Origin: a virus
DNA: 41,136 nucleotides
IMG/VR virus record: IMGVR_UViG_3300042691_030165
Location: 1 to 41,136 of that record
Direction: 5' to 3' (one strand)
Shown: positions 15,801 through 24,442 of the stretch, piece after piece
Layout of the letters: each line of letters begins with the position of its first letter
Numbering within the stretch: position 1 is the first letter of the stretch
The notes under the pieces: model-generated
Seen by the model: the letters and a program-made list of their open reading frames with translations, nothing else
The model's database searches: none
What the model was told of the DNA's origin: nothing
Position numbers and translations under genes: made by a program

Positions 15801-16046
15801 TTATTTACCTTTCTTGTGGTATTCAAGGTCTCCCTTTAATTCTATAATACAAGAATCATCTTTAAAGCAAGGATCAGTGCAATCACCACAGATTTTGAAT
15901 TTACTTTCTTGTCTTAATTTCTTTTCTTCTGGTTTTAAAGCACAGAACGGAATACAAGTTTCCATTTCTTTAAGTGTAGGTGCTTTTTCTTGTGCATATA
16001 AGAAAGTTAAACCAAGAATAAATAGTAGTGTAAATAGATATTTCAT
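15801..16046 (-). CDS. Small exported Cys-rich protein
   Basis: I place the start at 16046 because AAAGGAG lies nine bases upstream and the resulting 81-residue protein begins with a clear signal peptide: MKYLFTLLFILGLTFLYAQE, with a likely cut after A-Q or Y-A. A longer in-frame start further upstream would bury this signal and cross the divergent control region. The mature part is short, charged and has six cysteines (C31, C35, C53, C56, C60, C66), including CGDCTDPC, which in the periplasm could form disulfides. The LYA end is not a standard lipobox with Cys, so a lipoprotein is unlikely. Candidate roles are spanin-like, superinfection exclusion or lysis; none is shown by the sequence. Confidence 0.75.
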   Translation of the reverse strand: MKYLFTLLFILGLTFLYAQEKAPTLKEMETCIPFCALKPEEKKLRQESKFKICGDCTDPCFKDDSCIIELKGDLEYHKKGK

Positions 16047-16052
16047 TTTTAA

Positions 16053-16102
16053 TGACTCCTTTGTATAATATACTATACCGATATAAATAAACAAAGGAGT
16101 CA
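16053..16102. promoter_or_regulatory. Divergent control region with perfect 12-bp inverted repeat over both ribosome binding sites
   Basis: TGACTCCTTTGT (16053-16064) and ACAAAGGAGTCA (16091-16102) are perfect inverted copies, 26 bases apart. Each arm holds the Shine-Dalgarno (AAAGGAG) of one divergent gene. The spacer is almost pure A/T and contains TATAAATA on the plus strand (16082-16089), which resembles a late promoter 17 bases before the ATG at 16107. If either transcript starts outside the repeat, its SD would be paired. Confidence 0.6.
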
Positions 16103-16106
16103 CAAA

Positions 16107-16295
16107 ATGGCAATGATGAGAACAGGGGCACCTGCTACTGCTATTAATACAGAAACAATTAGGGGTTATCAAGATGCTTTAGCTGGTAAAAATGAACCCC
16201 CCACAGATGCTACTGCACTTGAATTTTACAATAAAGGTCAATCTTTAGGTAAAGATGTAAAAGAAGGTAAAGCACAACCTCCTGTATGGGCATAA
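16107..16295 (+). CDS. Small hypothetical protein
   Basis: This 62-residue frame has a strong AAAGGAG seven bases before ATG. The sequence (…IRGYQDALAGKNEPP…ALEFYNKGQSLGKDVKEGK…) is soluble and helical, with two similar halves around GYQDALAGK and FYNKGQSLGK. No family recognised. It shares the divergent control region with the exported Cys-rich protein and is followed after 32 bases by the Toprim primase half, so it may be the first gene of that plus-strand unit. Confidence 0.65.
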   Translation: MAMMRTGAPATAINTETIRGYQDALAGKNEPPTDATALEFYNKGQSLGKDVKEGKAQPPVWA

Positions 16296-16306
16296 TCTTA
16301 TAATAA

Positions 16307-16330
16307 CATATATCCATAGGAGGATATATG
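16307..16330 (+). promoter_or_regulatory. Translation-start hairpin of the Toprim primase gene (9-bp stem, 6-nt loop)
   Basis: CATATATCC (16307-16315) and GGATATATG (16322-16330) pair perfectly around the loop ATAGGA (16316-16321). The last three bases of the right arm are the ATG start codon, and the AGGAGG Shine-Dalgarno lies half in the loop and half in the stem. Folding would hide the start codon. No T-run follows, so it is not a standard terminator. Confidence 0.7.
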
Positions 16331-17011
16331 TTTGATTGGCTTGAAGATATTTTATCTACAATGTTTGTAAGTCCTACCCACTACTCTTATTTAGTTTCTC
16401 GTGGTGTAGATGAAAATACAGGTATTATCTTTAATACCTATGACCCAGATAAAGTAAAAATCTCTATCCCTTGTCAGAGATTTGTAAGTTCTTTTGGTAG
16501 TAAAGGTGAGAGATTAAAAGACCACCTTATTATCCCTTTACATTGCCCTAGAAATAAACTTATCGGATTTGAAGCTAGAACATGGGATTCTGAAGGCAAT
16601 AAAAGAGTCCTTAAATATATGCTAGATCGTAGCCAATGGTTACCTACCCTTATCAATGCTCATAAGGTAGTTGAAGGTTTATGGAATGGCGATGATGTTT
16701 ATATAGTAGAAGGTGTATTTGATTTAGTTGCTTTACAAAAAGCTATTAAGCCTCCCCATGTAGTATGCTCTACTATGAGAGCAGGTATGGACGAAAACAC
16801 TTTTAAACTATTTGAAAGATTTTATACTCCTATGTCATCTATTTATATTTGCTATGATAATGATGAAACGGGTAAAGCTAAATCTAGTGATCTCGTAAGA
16901 AAACTAGCTAAATTAGGTATTAGGTCAGTAGAATGTAAATATAGAGGTAAAGACCCTAATGACTTATGGACTAGGGAGGGTGTCGAAGGGTTAAATAAAT
17001 ATTTTATGTAA
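16328..17011 (+). CDS. Primase, catalytic (Toprim) half
   Basis: The 227-residue protein matches the catalytic core of DnaG-type primases. Residues 67-84 (LIIPLHCPRNKLIGFEAR) resemble the segment before Toprim. The Toprim fold follows: VYIVEGVFDLVAL with the invariant Glu128, then YICYDNDETGKAKS with the D-x-D acids Asp177 and Asp179. KDPNDLW near residue 208 is the usual closing motif. It makes RNA primers for DNA replication with the replicative helicase. There is no zinc-binding domain at its N-terminus; a fitting CHC2-type domain is encoded separately at 37250. The helicase-binding domain is also absent. The start codon lies in a 9-bp hairpin. Confidence 0.85.
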   Translation: MFDWLEDILSTMFVSPTHYSYLVSRGVDENTGIIFNTYDPDKVKISIPCQRFVSSFGSKGERLKDHLIIPLHCPRNKLIGFEARTWDSEGNKRVLKYMLDRSQWLPTLINAHKVVEGLWNGDDVYIVEGVFDLVALQKAIKPPHVVCSTMRAGMDENTFKLFERFYTPMSSIYICYDNDETGKAKSSDLVRKLAKLGIRSVECKYRGKDPNDLWTREGVEGLNKYFM

Positions 17012-17036
17012 ATCTCTTTATATAGTAGGAGATTTA
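17009..17036 (+). promoter_or_regulatory. Hairpin over the ribosome binding site of the 17040 gene
   Basis: TAAATCTC (17009-17016), which includes the TAA stop of the primase half, pairs with GAGATTTA (17029-17036) across a 12-nt loop. The AGGAG Shine-Dalgarno (17027-17031) lies partly in the loop and partly in the stem. It may link translation of the membrane protein to ribosomes ending on the primase gene, since they would open the left arm. Confidence 0.5.
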
Positions 17037-17039
17037 GTT

Positions 17040-17879
17040 ATGCTTAAAAATAAAATAAGATATGCTTGTTATATAGCAATAAAGACAACACCTATGATTA
17101 AAGGTGCTAGTTTAGTAAGAAGAGATTTGAATATAAATACACTTGAGGTTTTTGGTAAACATATAGTTAAGACAGCAGGGTTTGGTGGTTTAGCTATAAA
17201 ATTAAAGCAATTATATGAAGCATTTCAGAAGATGCCTGAATACTGGACTAAATTTAAAGAGATGTTGGGGATAACAGCTACAAATACATGGGAAGCTATC
17301 AAAGAATTTGATAAGAAATTTGGTGCTTTTTTAGGAAAGGGTAAAGCACAATTAAAGTCTATGCTTTCTAAACTTGATAAAGAATTTGATGCTGTACACT
17401 TTTTTTTGAAAGCATATAATGATATGCCTACCTTTACTAATGTTATTCATTATGTAGTAGATAAGCTTCCATTATCTGTACAGAAGGTTTTAAAGGGTGT
17501 AGCTAAAAAGGTTAAGCCTTTTGCAAAATTTTTAGATGACTTATTAAGTCGTAGTCATATCTTAAAAGCTCTCTCAGTACCTGTAAAAGCATATATCTAT
17601 TGGAAGATATGGACTACTGTAACAGAAATCTCTTGGGATATTATAGATATAGCAAGAGGTATGTTGGGGATGATCTCATGGGAAGAGTTAGTAGAATCTT
17701 TACCTGAGTCAGGGGTTGGGTATTTATTAACCTTGCTTATACCTGATTTGCCGGGTGGTATGATACTTAAATCTTTAAAAATAGGTTGGAATATATTGTT
17801 ACCTGCAGCATTAGCAATTCAAATGTATTGGTTATATAAAAATAAATATGTGGATAGAAATTTAAAACCTATGGTGTAA
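17040..17879 (+). CDS. Membrane protein, unknown function
   Basis: The 279-residue protein has amphipathic helices rich in Lys and aromatic residues in the first half and hydrophobic segments in the second (VKAYIYWKIWTTVTEISW; GVGYLLTLLIPDLPGGMI; WNILLPAALAIQMYWLYK). AGGAG lies eight bases before the ATG. No family recognised. It resembles in overall make-up the proteins at 809-1909 and 39540-40547: long amphipathic N-terminal part, then two or three membrane segments. It ends inside the convergent spike gene, sharing 11 bases. Function unknown; a virion membrane-interaction role would be inference. Confidence 0.7.
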   Translation: MLKNKIRYACYIAIKTTPMIKGASLVRRDLNINTLEVFGKHIVKTAGFGGLAIKLKQLYEAFQKMPEYWTKFKEMLGITATNTWEAIKEFDKKFGAFLGKGKAQLKSMLSKLDKEFDAVHFFLKAYNDMPTFTNVIHYVVDKLPLSVQKVLKGVAKKVKPFAKFLDDLLSRSHILKALSVPVKAYIYWKIWTTVTEISWDIIDIARGMLGMISWEELVESLPESGVGYLLTLLIPDLPGGMILKSLKIGWNILLPAALAIQMYWLYKNKYVDRNLKPMV

Positions 17880-20103
17880 GATTTTGACCTCTTGGGATCA
17901 TAGTTACTACAAAAGGTGTTCCTGTAACAGGGTTTATATCACTACCACACATAATAGGACCTACTGAAGCACCTGGGCTAGATAAAGTAACAGTAGTGCC
18001 TCTTATAGCTACAGGACCTACTGATGTAATAGTAACACCTGCATTTCCTGTAATAGTAGCTACACCTGCTAAAGCAGTTAAACTTAATACCCCTGCTGTA
18101 GCTGTTAGACTAACCCCTGCGGGTGATATAACACTACTATTCCCACTCGCTATATGTGAAATTGCCCCTACTGCTACTGTTTGAGTAATAGCACCTGTTG
18201 GTATAGTCGTTGTATCTGTTAAGTTTGTTAAAGCTGTTGTTAATTTAACACCAGCTGTATATGTAGTTTGGTCTACAATACCAGGGCCACCTATAATTTT
18301 AGTATCTCTTGGGGGTACAATAGGGTTAATAGAACTAAATGCTGAACTTTGACCCCCCATAACTGTTTGTTTCATTGTATTTGTCTTTATACTTACAGAT
18401 TCACCACTATTGATTGCAAAATCACTTTGTGATGAAAAAGATAAAGAGGCAGCATTTTTTAACCTTACTGTAGGGGCATCTAAATTGATAATAGAACCAG
18501 ATTTTAAGGATATATTCCCTTTACCTTCTAATACTATACTGCTCCCATCAGCATCACCTTTAAATGTTCCTCCAGCATACATATAGATACTATTCCTATT
18601 ACTCCTAATATCTAAAGCACCGTCACCATTTAAATTAAAGCCTGTAGTTCCATATAGGATATTAGTATTCCCTAAGACCTCTAAACCTAAACCACCTTCA
18701 ATTTTAAGTCTAGCTCCTGTATCTTCTCTTGCCCCTATATATCCTCTAAAAGCACCACCCTTAGTAAAACCTACATAACTAGGACTATCATCACCTATAA
18801 TGGGTTTTATTCTAAATAAAGTAGCTAAATGGTTTTCTATATCTAAACCTGTAGCATCATCTATAATTCCTAAATCATTAGCATATAAAGGTTTACCATA
18901 TAGATTTTTACCACCTTCAGTAAAAGCATCATTACCGACTACTGTACCTAAGACCCACTCTATATAAGGAGATTTATCTGATGCACCTCTATTTTCAGGT
19001 ATACGGTCAATATCCATACCATCAGTTTGTTCTGTAACAGGTAATAAACCGTCTGTGGTGTGGTTTAATTCTATACGATATTCAGTAGCTGCTTGGTTAA
19101 AGGTCTTTTGTCCATCAACATCATATCTTAAAATAGCTTTACCCCCATAGGAATTAAAATCTATTTCGGAGGTAGATTTTAAATTTTCATCAATAAGGTT
19201 AGCTTTATACATTAACCTATATGGGTCTATAGCTTGTGTTAAGGTAGTATTAACATCTTGTTCAAAAGCAGATTTACCATCTAGGGTAGTTTTTCTAAAT
19301 AAGGGGTGTGGTTGATAAGTCCCTCTTAATGAATCAAAAGGTAATTCATCTTCTGATATGGGAGAACCATCTTCTTTAACTTGAGTAGGTCCGTCCCATA
19401 ATCGACCATCAGAAATAAGGTCATAAGGAATAATACGAGCATCTCTTTGTACCATACCGCCATAAATACGGGCACCACTCATAGCATGGAATTGTTGTAA
19501 GGATCGAACAACAAGAGCTTGGTCTTGGTCTCTTAATCTAATTTCGTTAGCTCTTCTATTAGATAATAGTACACCTTCATCAAGAACAAGGTCTGAACCT
19601 TGAGAAGAAGAAGCACCGATATTACCTGGTTCATAATGCCTCATTTTGTGACGAATACGATTAGAAACACCATCTAAATGTTTTCTATCTTTAGGTGTAT
19701 TTAATAAGCCTTCATCTTCATTAAAGGATTGTGTAGGAATCCATTCTTGACCTAGATAATATGCTTTAGGAAGCCAAGCGAGGATAGCAGGTCTTTTACT
19801 GCCTGCTGCACCTTTTGTATCGGTAGCAAACCAACCGACAACACACATATCACCAACTTCTGGGATAGCACCTAGAAAATGTCTTGAACCTATACTAGGA
19901 AATAAAAGTTCTACACCGTCATATATGGGTTCTTCAAATTCACCATCAAGGACTTTAATAGTGCATCTAAGTTCTTCCCAATTAATCATTTGAACTTTAG
20001 CAGTACCTAAAGCGAGGGCTGACCATCCTTTACTTGGGTTATTAGGTCTTAATGTACTGTTATTAAGGTTGGCTTTCATTTGCCCTTCGTTTAGTTTCAT
20101 CAT
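17869..20103 (-). CDS. Tail spike / baseplate spike protein (OB-fold plus beta-helix)
   Basis: The 744-residue protein fits a gp5/gpV-type central spike. Residues about 25-110 (RCTIKVLDGEFEEPIYDGVEL, then EVGDMCVVGWFATD and RPAILAWLPK) look like the OB-fold that connects hub to spike. The middle lists many short beta strands, and from about residue 500 the sequence becomes Gly/Ser/Thr-rich with repeated strands such as GNISLKSGSIINLDAP and TVRLKNAASLSF, typical of a trimeric beta-helix. The end, GPIMCGSDINPVTGTPF, resembles the closing motif of many phage spikes. I see no lysozyme domain. It is the last gene of the tail operon, right after the hub gene; GGGG is seven bases before the ATG pair at 20103. 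Confidence 0.8.
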   Translation of the reverse strand: MMKLNEGQMKANLNNSTLRPNNPSKGWSALALGTAKVQMINWEELRCTIKVLDGEFEEPIYDGVELLFPSIGSRHFLGAIPEVGDMCVVGWFATDTKGAAGSKRPAILAWLPKAYYLGQEWIPTQSFNEDEGLLNTPKDRKHLDGVSNRIRHKMRHYEPGNIGASSSQGSDLVLDEGVLLSNRRANEIRLRDQDQALVVRSLQQFHAMSGARIYGGMVQRDARIIPYDLISDGRLWDGPTQVKEDGSPISEDELPFDSLRGTYQPHPLFRKTTLDGKSAFEQDVNTTLTQAIDPYRLMYKANLIDENLKSTSEIDFNSYGGKAILRYDVDGQKTFNQAATEYRIELNHTTDGLLPVTEQTDGMDIDRIPENRGASDKSPYIEWVLGTVVGNDAFTEGGKNLYGKPLYANDLGIIDDATGLDIENHLATLFRIKPIIGDDSPSYVGFTKGGAFRGYIGAREDTGARLKIEGGLGLEVLGNTNILYGTTGFNLNGDGALDIRSNRNSIYMYAGGTFKGDADGSSIVLEGKGNISLKSGSIINLDAPTVRLKNAASLSFSSQSDFAINSGESVSIKTNTMKQTVMGGQSSAFSSINPIVPPRDTKIIGGPGIVDQTTYTAGVKLTTALTNLTDTTTIPTGAITQTVAVGAISHIASGNSSVISPAGVSLTATAGVLSLTALAGVATITGNAGVTITSVGPVAIRGTTVTLSSPGASVGPIMCGSDINPVTGTPFVVTMIPRGQNLTP

Positions 20104-20107
20104 CTAT

Positions 20108-23100
20108 TTACCCCTTTTTATTTTCAGTATATAAGACATTATTAGTTGCATTATTTTCTAGTGCTTTTTTTTCTTTTTGGTCAATAGCATCTAAAGTACT
20201 TGAATATGTTTCGGTAATTGTAACAAAATTCTCTTCTGCTCTATTAACAGTATTTATAAGATTATTTACAGCACCCCTTGTTGTATCTGCTAAGTTTCTT
20301 AATACAGGACTACTTTCAAGAGTATCAGCTCCACGATAGATTTCTTGTTGCTCTTTCCATCCTTTACCCTTTTCTATCATCACATCATGTAGTTTTTGAG
20401 AGAATTTATCTTCCTCAGCACCACTAAAATCTAATTTAACATACGGTGTATTATACTCATCAAGGTTTTCTAAATCTAGATCTGAGTCATACCCCCTACA
20501 TTGACATACTGAACCACTATTCTTTATACCTCCAGGTGCTATTTGATTTAATGCTCTAGGTATATTTTCAGCAACAACAAATCTATTTGTATCTTCTTTA
20601 CCAAATTTGTCTGTTTCTTGATTACTCACTATTCTATTTGCAAATTGTGTTATAAAGGCTTCTACTATCCCATCTTTATCTGCATTTTCACTATTCTGAT
20701 TTGTAATAATACCTGTAGAGTTTATAATAATGTTTCTCTCTTCTGGTGTCATTTGATTTAATGTTTCTGCTACATCATTTAATTCGGCTTTTACACCTTG
20801 TAATTGAGCAGTAGCATCTGTTACAGTCTTTAGTATCTTATATATGTTTTCAGACTGAGCTGATGTGAGAACTCTTGAATAATCCTGTTGTAATAAAGAC
20901 ATATACCCACCACCGACTTTAAGATCAAGACCCCTCCCATATGCTTGATACCCATATACCTCATAACCTTCATCATCTGATACTGGTAGTACCATACTCT
21001 TTTTTGTCTTTTCAGGTTTAATGAAGCCCTCTGGATTCTTAGCTGTTAAGGTACTATTAGGTTTATTTATAGGGGGAATTACTATTTCTGTTAATGCAAA
21101 TAGTGCCTTAGATAACTTTAGATACTCTTCTTTAGTTGTCTTAAATTGGCTTTCAGTTTGTTCTGTTATTTTTATCTTTATGTCAAAATATGCTTTGTGG
21201 TCTTCTAGAATAGCTTGCCATAGATTACCTGCTGCATATTCTAATAGTTTCTCCAATTCGTTTGTTAAATCAGTCTCCCTTTTTTCAAATTCTTTTACAT
21301 AAGTGTTCTCTTTAAATAAAGCATCTGCACTAGCAATAACAGCTTTTACTTTTGCTAGAATATCAGGATTCTCTTGTATTGTTTTTGTTATTATTATGGG
21401 GAAGAGTGTTTCTTTGGTGGCATTTTTAATGTTTATCTTGAGACCATTCTTTATAAAATCATATATAAATTGTCTTTTGATGATGTCTTTATTATCTCGG
21501 TATAGACCTGGAGGTAAACCTACCCATAATTCTTGTTTGTCTTTTTTGTTTTTAACTTTAATTGTTTTTATTAGGACATCATGTTCTTGGAAAGTAAGAG
21601 ATGTAATTTCATTGGTAGCAATAACATCAATTTGATTAGTAAAAGAATTTTTAACTTTAAGACCAGCTGTGGGGTATGCTTGAGTAAAAGTAACTAAGTC
21701 CCCATCAGTAGATGTAGGGTCTGGTACTACCATATTGACTTTATTACCGTTATATCTTTCTTCAGATGTTTTTATAAGTCTTTCACCTACACTCTTTATT
21801 ACCCCATCCTGTTCAGCAAATTCAATTTCAGTAGCACCTTGCATTTTAGGGTCAGGGTGTGAACAACTAAAATACCTAAAATAACCAGGTATATGTGGAG
21901 AGAAAGCATTCTTTTTATTAGCTAATAATTCTAAGATATTCGCAGTACTCCCCATACCTGAGGATACTTCATTTGCTCTTTGTTTATTGACCCTCATAAT
22001 ATTTATTAAATCTAATAAAGTTAAGGGAGTATTCCGTCCATCTGTAGGATTTAATAAAGTATTTGTGTATTCCTCAGAATATACAAAACTAACATTTGAT
22101 TTAGTTTGTCCTGCAACAGACTGAGTATTATTATCAACACTCGTTAAATCATTAAATGCTTGATCTCTTTGTTTTTCTACTGCTTGTCTCTTATCGGCTT
22201 TTTGTTCTGGCTTTAATGTTCCATCTCCTGCTATCTTATCTAAAGACTTTTGATAAGCAGGTATAATATTTCCTATATTTTGTTGTCCTTTAGCAATATC
22301 TGATCCTAAAATAATTCCGATTTCTCTAGATTTCCCATTCTCAACAACATCGAAGACTACAAATTTAGCATCCGCTGCAAAAGGGTCTTTAGAGCTATTA
22401 CTGTCATATTGTAAAACCCCTAAATTGAGAGCTTCAGCAATAATCATATTCTTGAAATAAGGTTTCTCTATTTCCAGAGTTTCAGTTCCCATAAAAAAGA
22501 AATTAGGGTCTATTCTAGTCATATCTATACCCATAACTACATTAGGGAAGCCTGTAACTTTAATAATTTCTTCACCTTCTATACCTGAAGTTCCAACGGT
22601 TTTTTCTTTCTTTTTAAGGTATTTAGCACCTTTATTAGTATTAATAAGATCAACAGCTTTATCAGGAGCTTCTTTATAAGAAACATTCATATCACCAGGT
22701 GGCATAAATCGTTTTCTTCTAGCTTTAATTTCAATAGTAGTGCTACAAGAAGAGCCATATGTAAAATCATGACTAACAGAAGTAACATAATAAAAGCAAT
22801 CTATATGTTCTATATATACAGGATAACCTGGTTTTAATTCAGGTCTCAGTGTGATTGTAACAGAGGCAGTTTCAGCTTCTTGATTTTGTCGATCAAGTTC
22901 AGCTGCAGCATAATAGAAAGCTGATGTAGTATTGGTATGGATATTACTATCTATTTCTAAAGGTCTCCACCCATATTTAGCTACAAGCCTATAATCTATA
23001 TAAGTAGATTTAGGAGTAATAAATTCATCATCTAAAACACCAGACATATTTTTAGTTAAAGTACCTTTAACAACAGCATATGTATATTGAGGTTCTTTAA

Positions 23101-24442
23101 CAGAAAAGTTCATACTTACAATGTCTTCAGGTTTTAAGACATAGACACGACTAGCTTTAGTGTTAAGATTATATAGGGGTGGTTTAAAGACGAGATCGCC
23201 ATCTACATCTTGATAAAATTCAAAATTGACTTTTTCAGCAACAGTAGATGCTATTTGTTGTTTAGTTTCATAAGAAGCTTCCCACATATTAATATTAGCT
23301 AGATTGCCTATATCTAGGATATAGGCTTGCATATCAGCAGTGGTAGAACCTCTTTTATCCGATTCAGATTGAGCTTCTACTTGTTTGACATCGAGTCCTC
23401 TAGATAAGATTCTAGTATTAGTCCCATCACCATCTATTTTTACTATACCCGCTCTTCTAGCAAAAGGGTCTATACCACCTAAAGGATCAGCTGTTTTAGT
23501 CTTAGATTGGTTTTTATTTTTAACATTAACAGTAGCACCTGCGACTTTATTTGTTTCCCTCCCATTAGCACTACCATAATAAACTTGTTCAAGACTAGAA
23601 AATAAACGACCTGAAGCGCCGTGCATCCTTAAACCGTACATACCTTGAGAGAATCTTCGTTCCCAATATCTTAAAGTTAAACTGAAAGCATCTTGATTCC
23701 CTACACGAGCATTAACATTAGATTTCTTGTTAATACCACCGATAACACCTTGAGCTGACCCACCAGTATCTCTAAATAAGCTATATATAATTTGATGTGG
23801 GGTTTGACCTGTGAATTTGTGACCTGTCATTGGAATACCACCAGCAGATTCACTAGGTTTTCCAGCAAAAGCAGCACCATTAGTCGTAATAGACTGATAT
23901 TGCCAAAAATATAATAAATTATTACAAGAGAAAGACCCACTATAAAACCCACCACCATAAGCATAAGAGATACTTGTAACTACACCATGAAATACAGGAT
24001 AGTAAGGTTTCATTTTAAGGTCTTTTAAGTTATACTTTTCACTATCTGGGTATTCTACTATTTCATCATTATTTAAATCTTTAACATCAAATACACCACG
24101 AATATAGATATTAACTTCAAGACCTGGGGTAATAAGAAAAGCACCATCTTTAAAGATACTGTCGCCATGATGTTTAGGGATAGAAAAACTGATATTAGCA
24201 TCACCACTACTAGCTTCTACACCTGCACCACAAGAAACTTGAGTAATATAAGGTTGGAAGTCTATTCTGTTATTACAATCTTTACAACCTACAAGTGAAG
24301 TATCCCCATTAATATAAACGAGGGCATCAGGAGCATAGGATAGTGTTTTTCTGAAGTTAGGTTTCCATAGACCTACATAGGGTCTATCTAATATTTTACT
24401 TGTAGTAGTAGCACTATTACCACCTTTAATACTGACAGTCAT
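20108..24442 (-). CDS. Baseplate hub protein with very long C-terminal extension
   Basis: The 1444-residue protein begins like a gp27/gpD-type hub: QVSCGAGVEASSGDANISF, LEVNIYIRGVFDV, and YPVFHGVVTSISYAYGGGFY give the usual early strands, and LKPGYPVYIEHIDCFYYVTS with SVSHDFTYGSSCSTTIEI (about residues 540-580) closes the hub domain. The following ~850 residues are not part of the known hub fold. They mix acidic and helical stretches with several beta-like parts and no lytic motif I can see. The gene ends next to the spike gene and begins next to the paired baseplate genes, so it should join tube, tape measure tip and spike. AGGGAG is eight bases before the ATG, which directly follows the upstream stop. 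Confidence 0.8.
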   Translation of the reverse strand: MTVSIKGGNSATTTSKILDRPYVGLWKPNFRKTLSYAPDALVYINGDTSLVGCKDCNNRIDFQPYITQVSCGAGVEASSGDANISFSIPKHHGDSIFKDGAFLITPGLEVNIYIRGVFDVKDLNNDEIVEYPDSEKYNLKDLKMKPYYPVFHGVVTSISYAYGGGFYSGSFSCNNLLYFWQYQSITTNGAAFAGKPSESAGGIPMTGHKFTGQTPHQIIYSLFRDTGGSAQGVIGGINKKSNVNARVGNQDAFSLTLRYWERRFSQGMYGLRMHGASGRLFSSLEQVYYGSANGRETNKVAGATVNVKNKNQSKTKTADPLGGIDPFARRAGIVKIDGDGTNTRILSRGLDVKQVEAQSESDKRGSTTADMQAYILDIGNLANINMWEASYETKQQIASTVAEKVNFEFYQDVDGDLVFKPPLYNLNTKASRVYVLKPEDIVSMNFSVKEPQYTYAVVKGTLTKNMSGVLDDEFITPKSTYIDYRLVAKYGWRPLEIDSNIHTNTTSAFYYAAAELDRQNQEAETASVTITLRPELKPGYPVYIEHIDCFYYVTSVSHDFTYGSSCSTTIEIKARRKRFMPPGDMNVSYKEAPDKAVDLINTNKGAKYLKKKEKTVGTSGIEGEEIIKVTGFPNVVMGIDMTRIDPNFFFMGTETLEIEKPYFKNMIIAEALNLGVLQYDSNSSKDPFAADAKFVVFDVVENGKSREIGIILGSDIAKGQQNIGNIIPAYQKSLDKIAGDGTLKPEQKADKRQAVEKQRDQAFNDLTSVDNNTQSVAGQTKSNVSFVYSEEYTNTLLNPTDGRNTPLTLLDLINIMRVNKQRANEVSSGMGSTANILELLANKKNAFSPHIPGYFRYFSCSHPDPKMQGATEIEFAEQDGVIKSVGERLIKTSEERYNGNKVNMVVPDPTSTDGDLVTFTQAYPTAGLKVKNSFTNQIDVIATNEITSLTFQEHDVLIKTIKVKNKKDKQELWVGLPPGLYRDNKDIIKRQFIYDFIKNGLKINIKNATKETLFPIIITKTIQENPDILAKVKAVIASADALFKENTYVKEFEKRETDLTNELEKLLEYAAGNLWQAILEDHKAYFDIKIKITEQTESQFKTTKEEYLKLSKALFALTEIVIPPINKPNSTLTAKNPEGFIKPEKTKKSMVLPVSDDEGYEVYGYQAYGRGLDLKVGGGYMSLLQQDYSRVLTSAQSENIYKILKTVTDATAQLQGVKAELNDVAETLNQMTPEERNIIINSTGIITNQNSENADKDGIVEAFITQFANRIVSNQETDKFGKEDTNRFVVAENIPRALNQIAPGGIKNSGSVCQCRGYDSDLDLENLDEYNTPYVKLDFSGAEEDKFSQKLHDVMIEKGKGWKEQQEIYRGADTLESSPVLRNLADTTRGAVNNLINTVNRAEENFVTITETYSSTLDAIDQKEKKALENNATNNVLYTENKKG

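Noticed and set aside
15801-16172. Longer start for the exported Cys-rich protein
   Set aside because: It would cross the divergent control region and bury the signal peptide; the ATG at 16046 has a strong AAAGGAG at normal distance.
16307-16330. Hairpin considered as intrinsic terminator of the 62-aa gene
   Set aside because: The stem is mostly A-T and is followed by only three Ts; the start codon lies in the stem, favouring a translational role.
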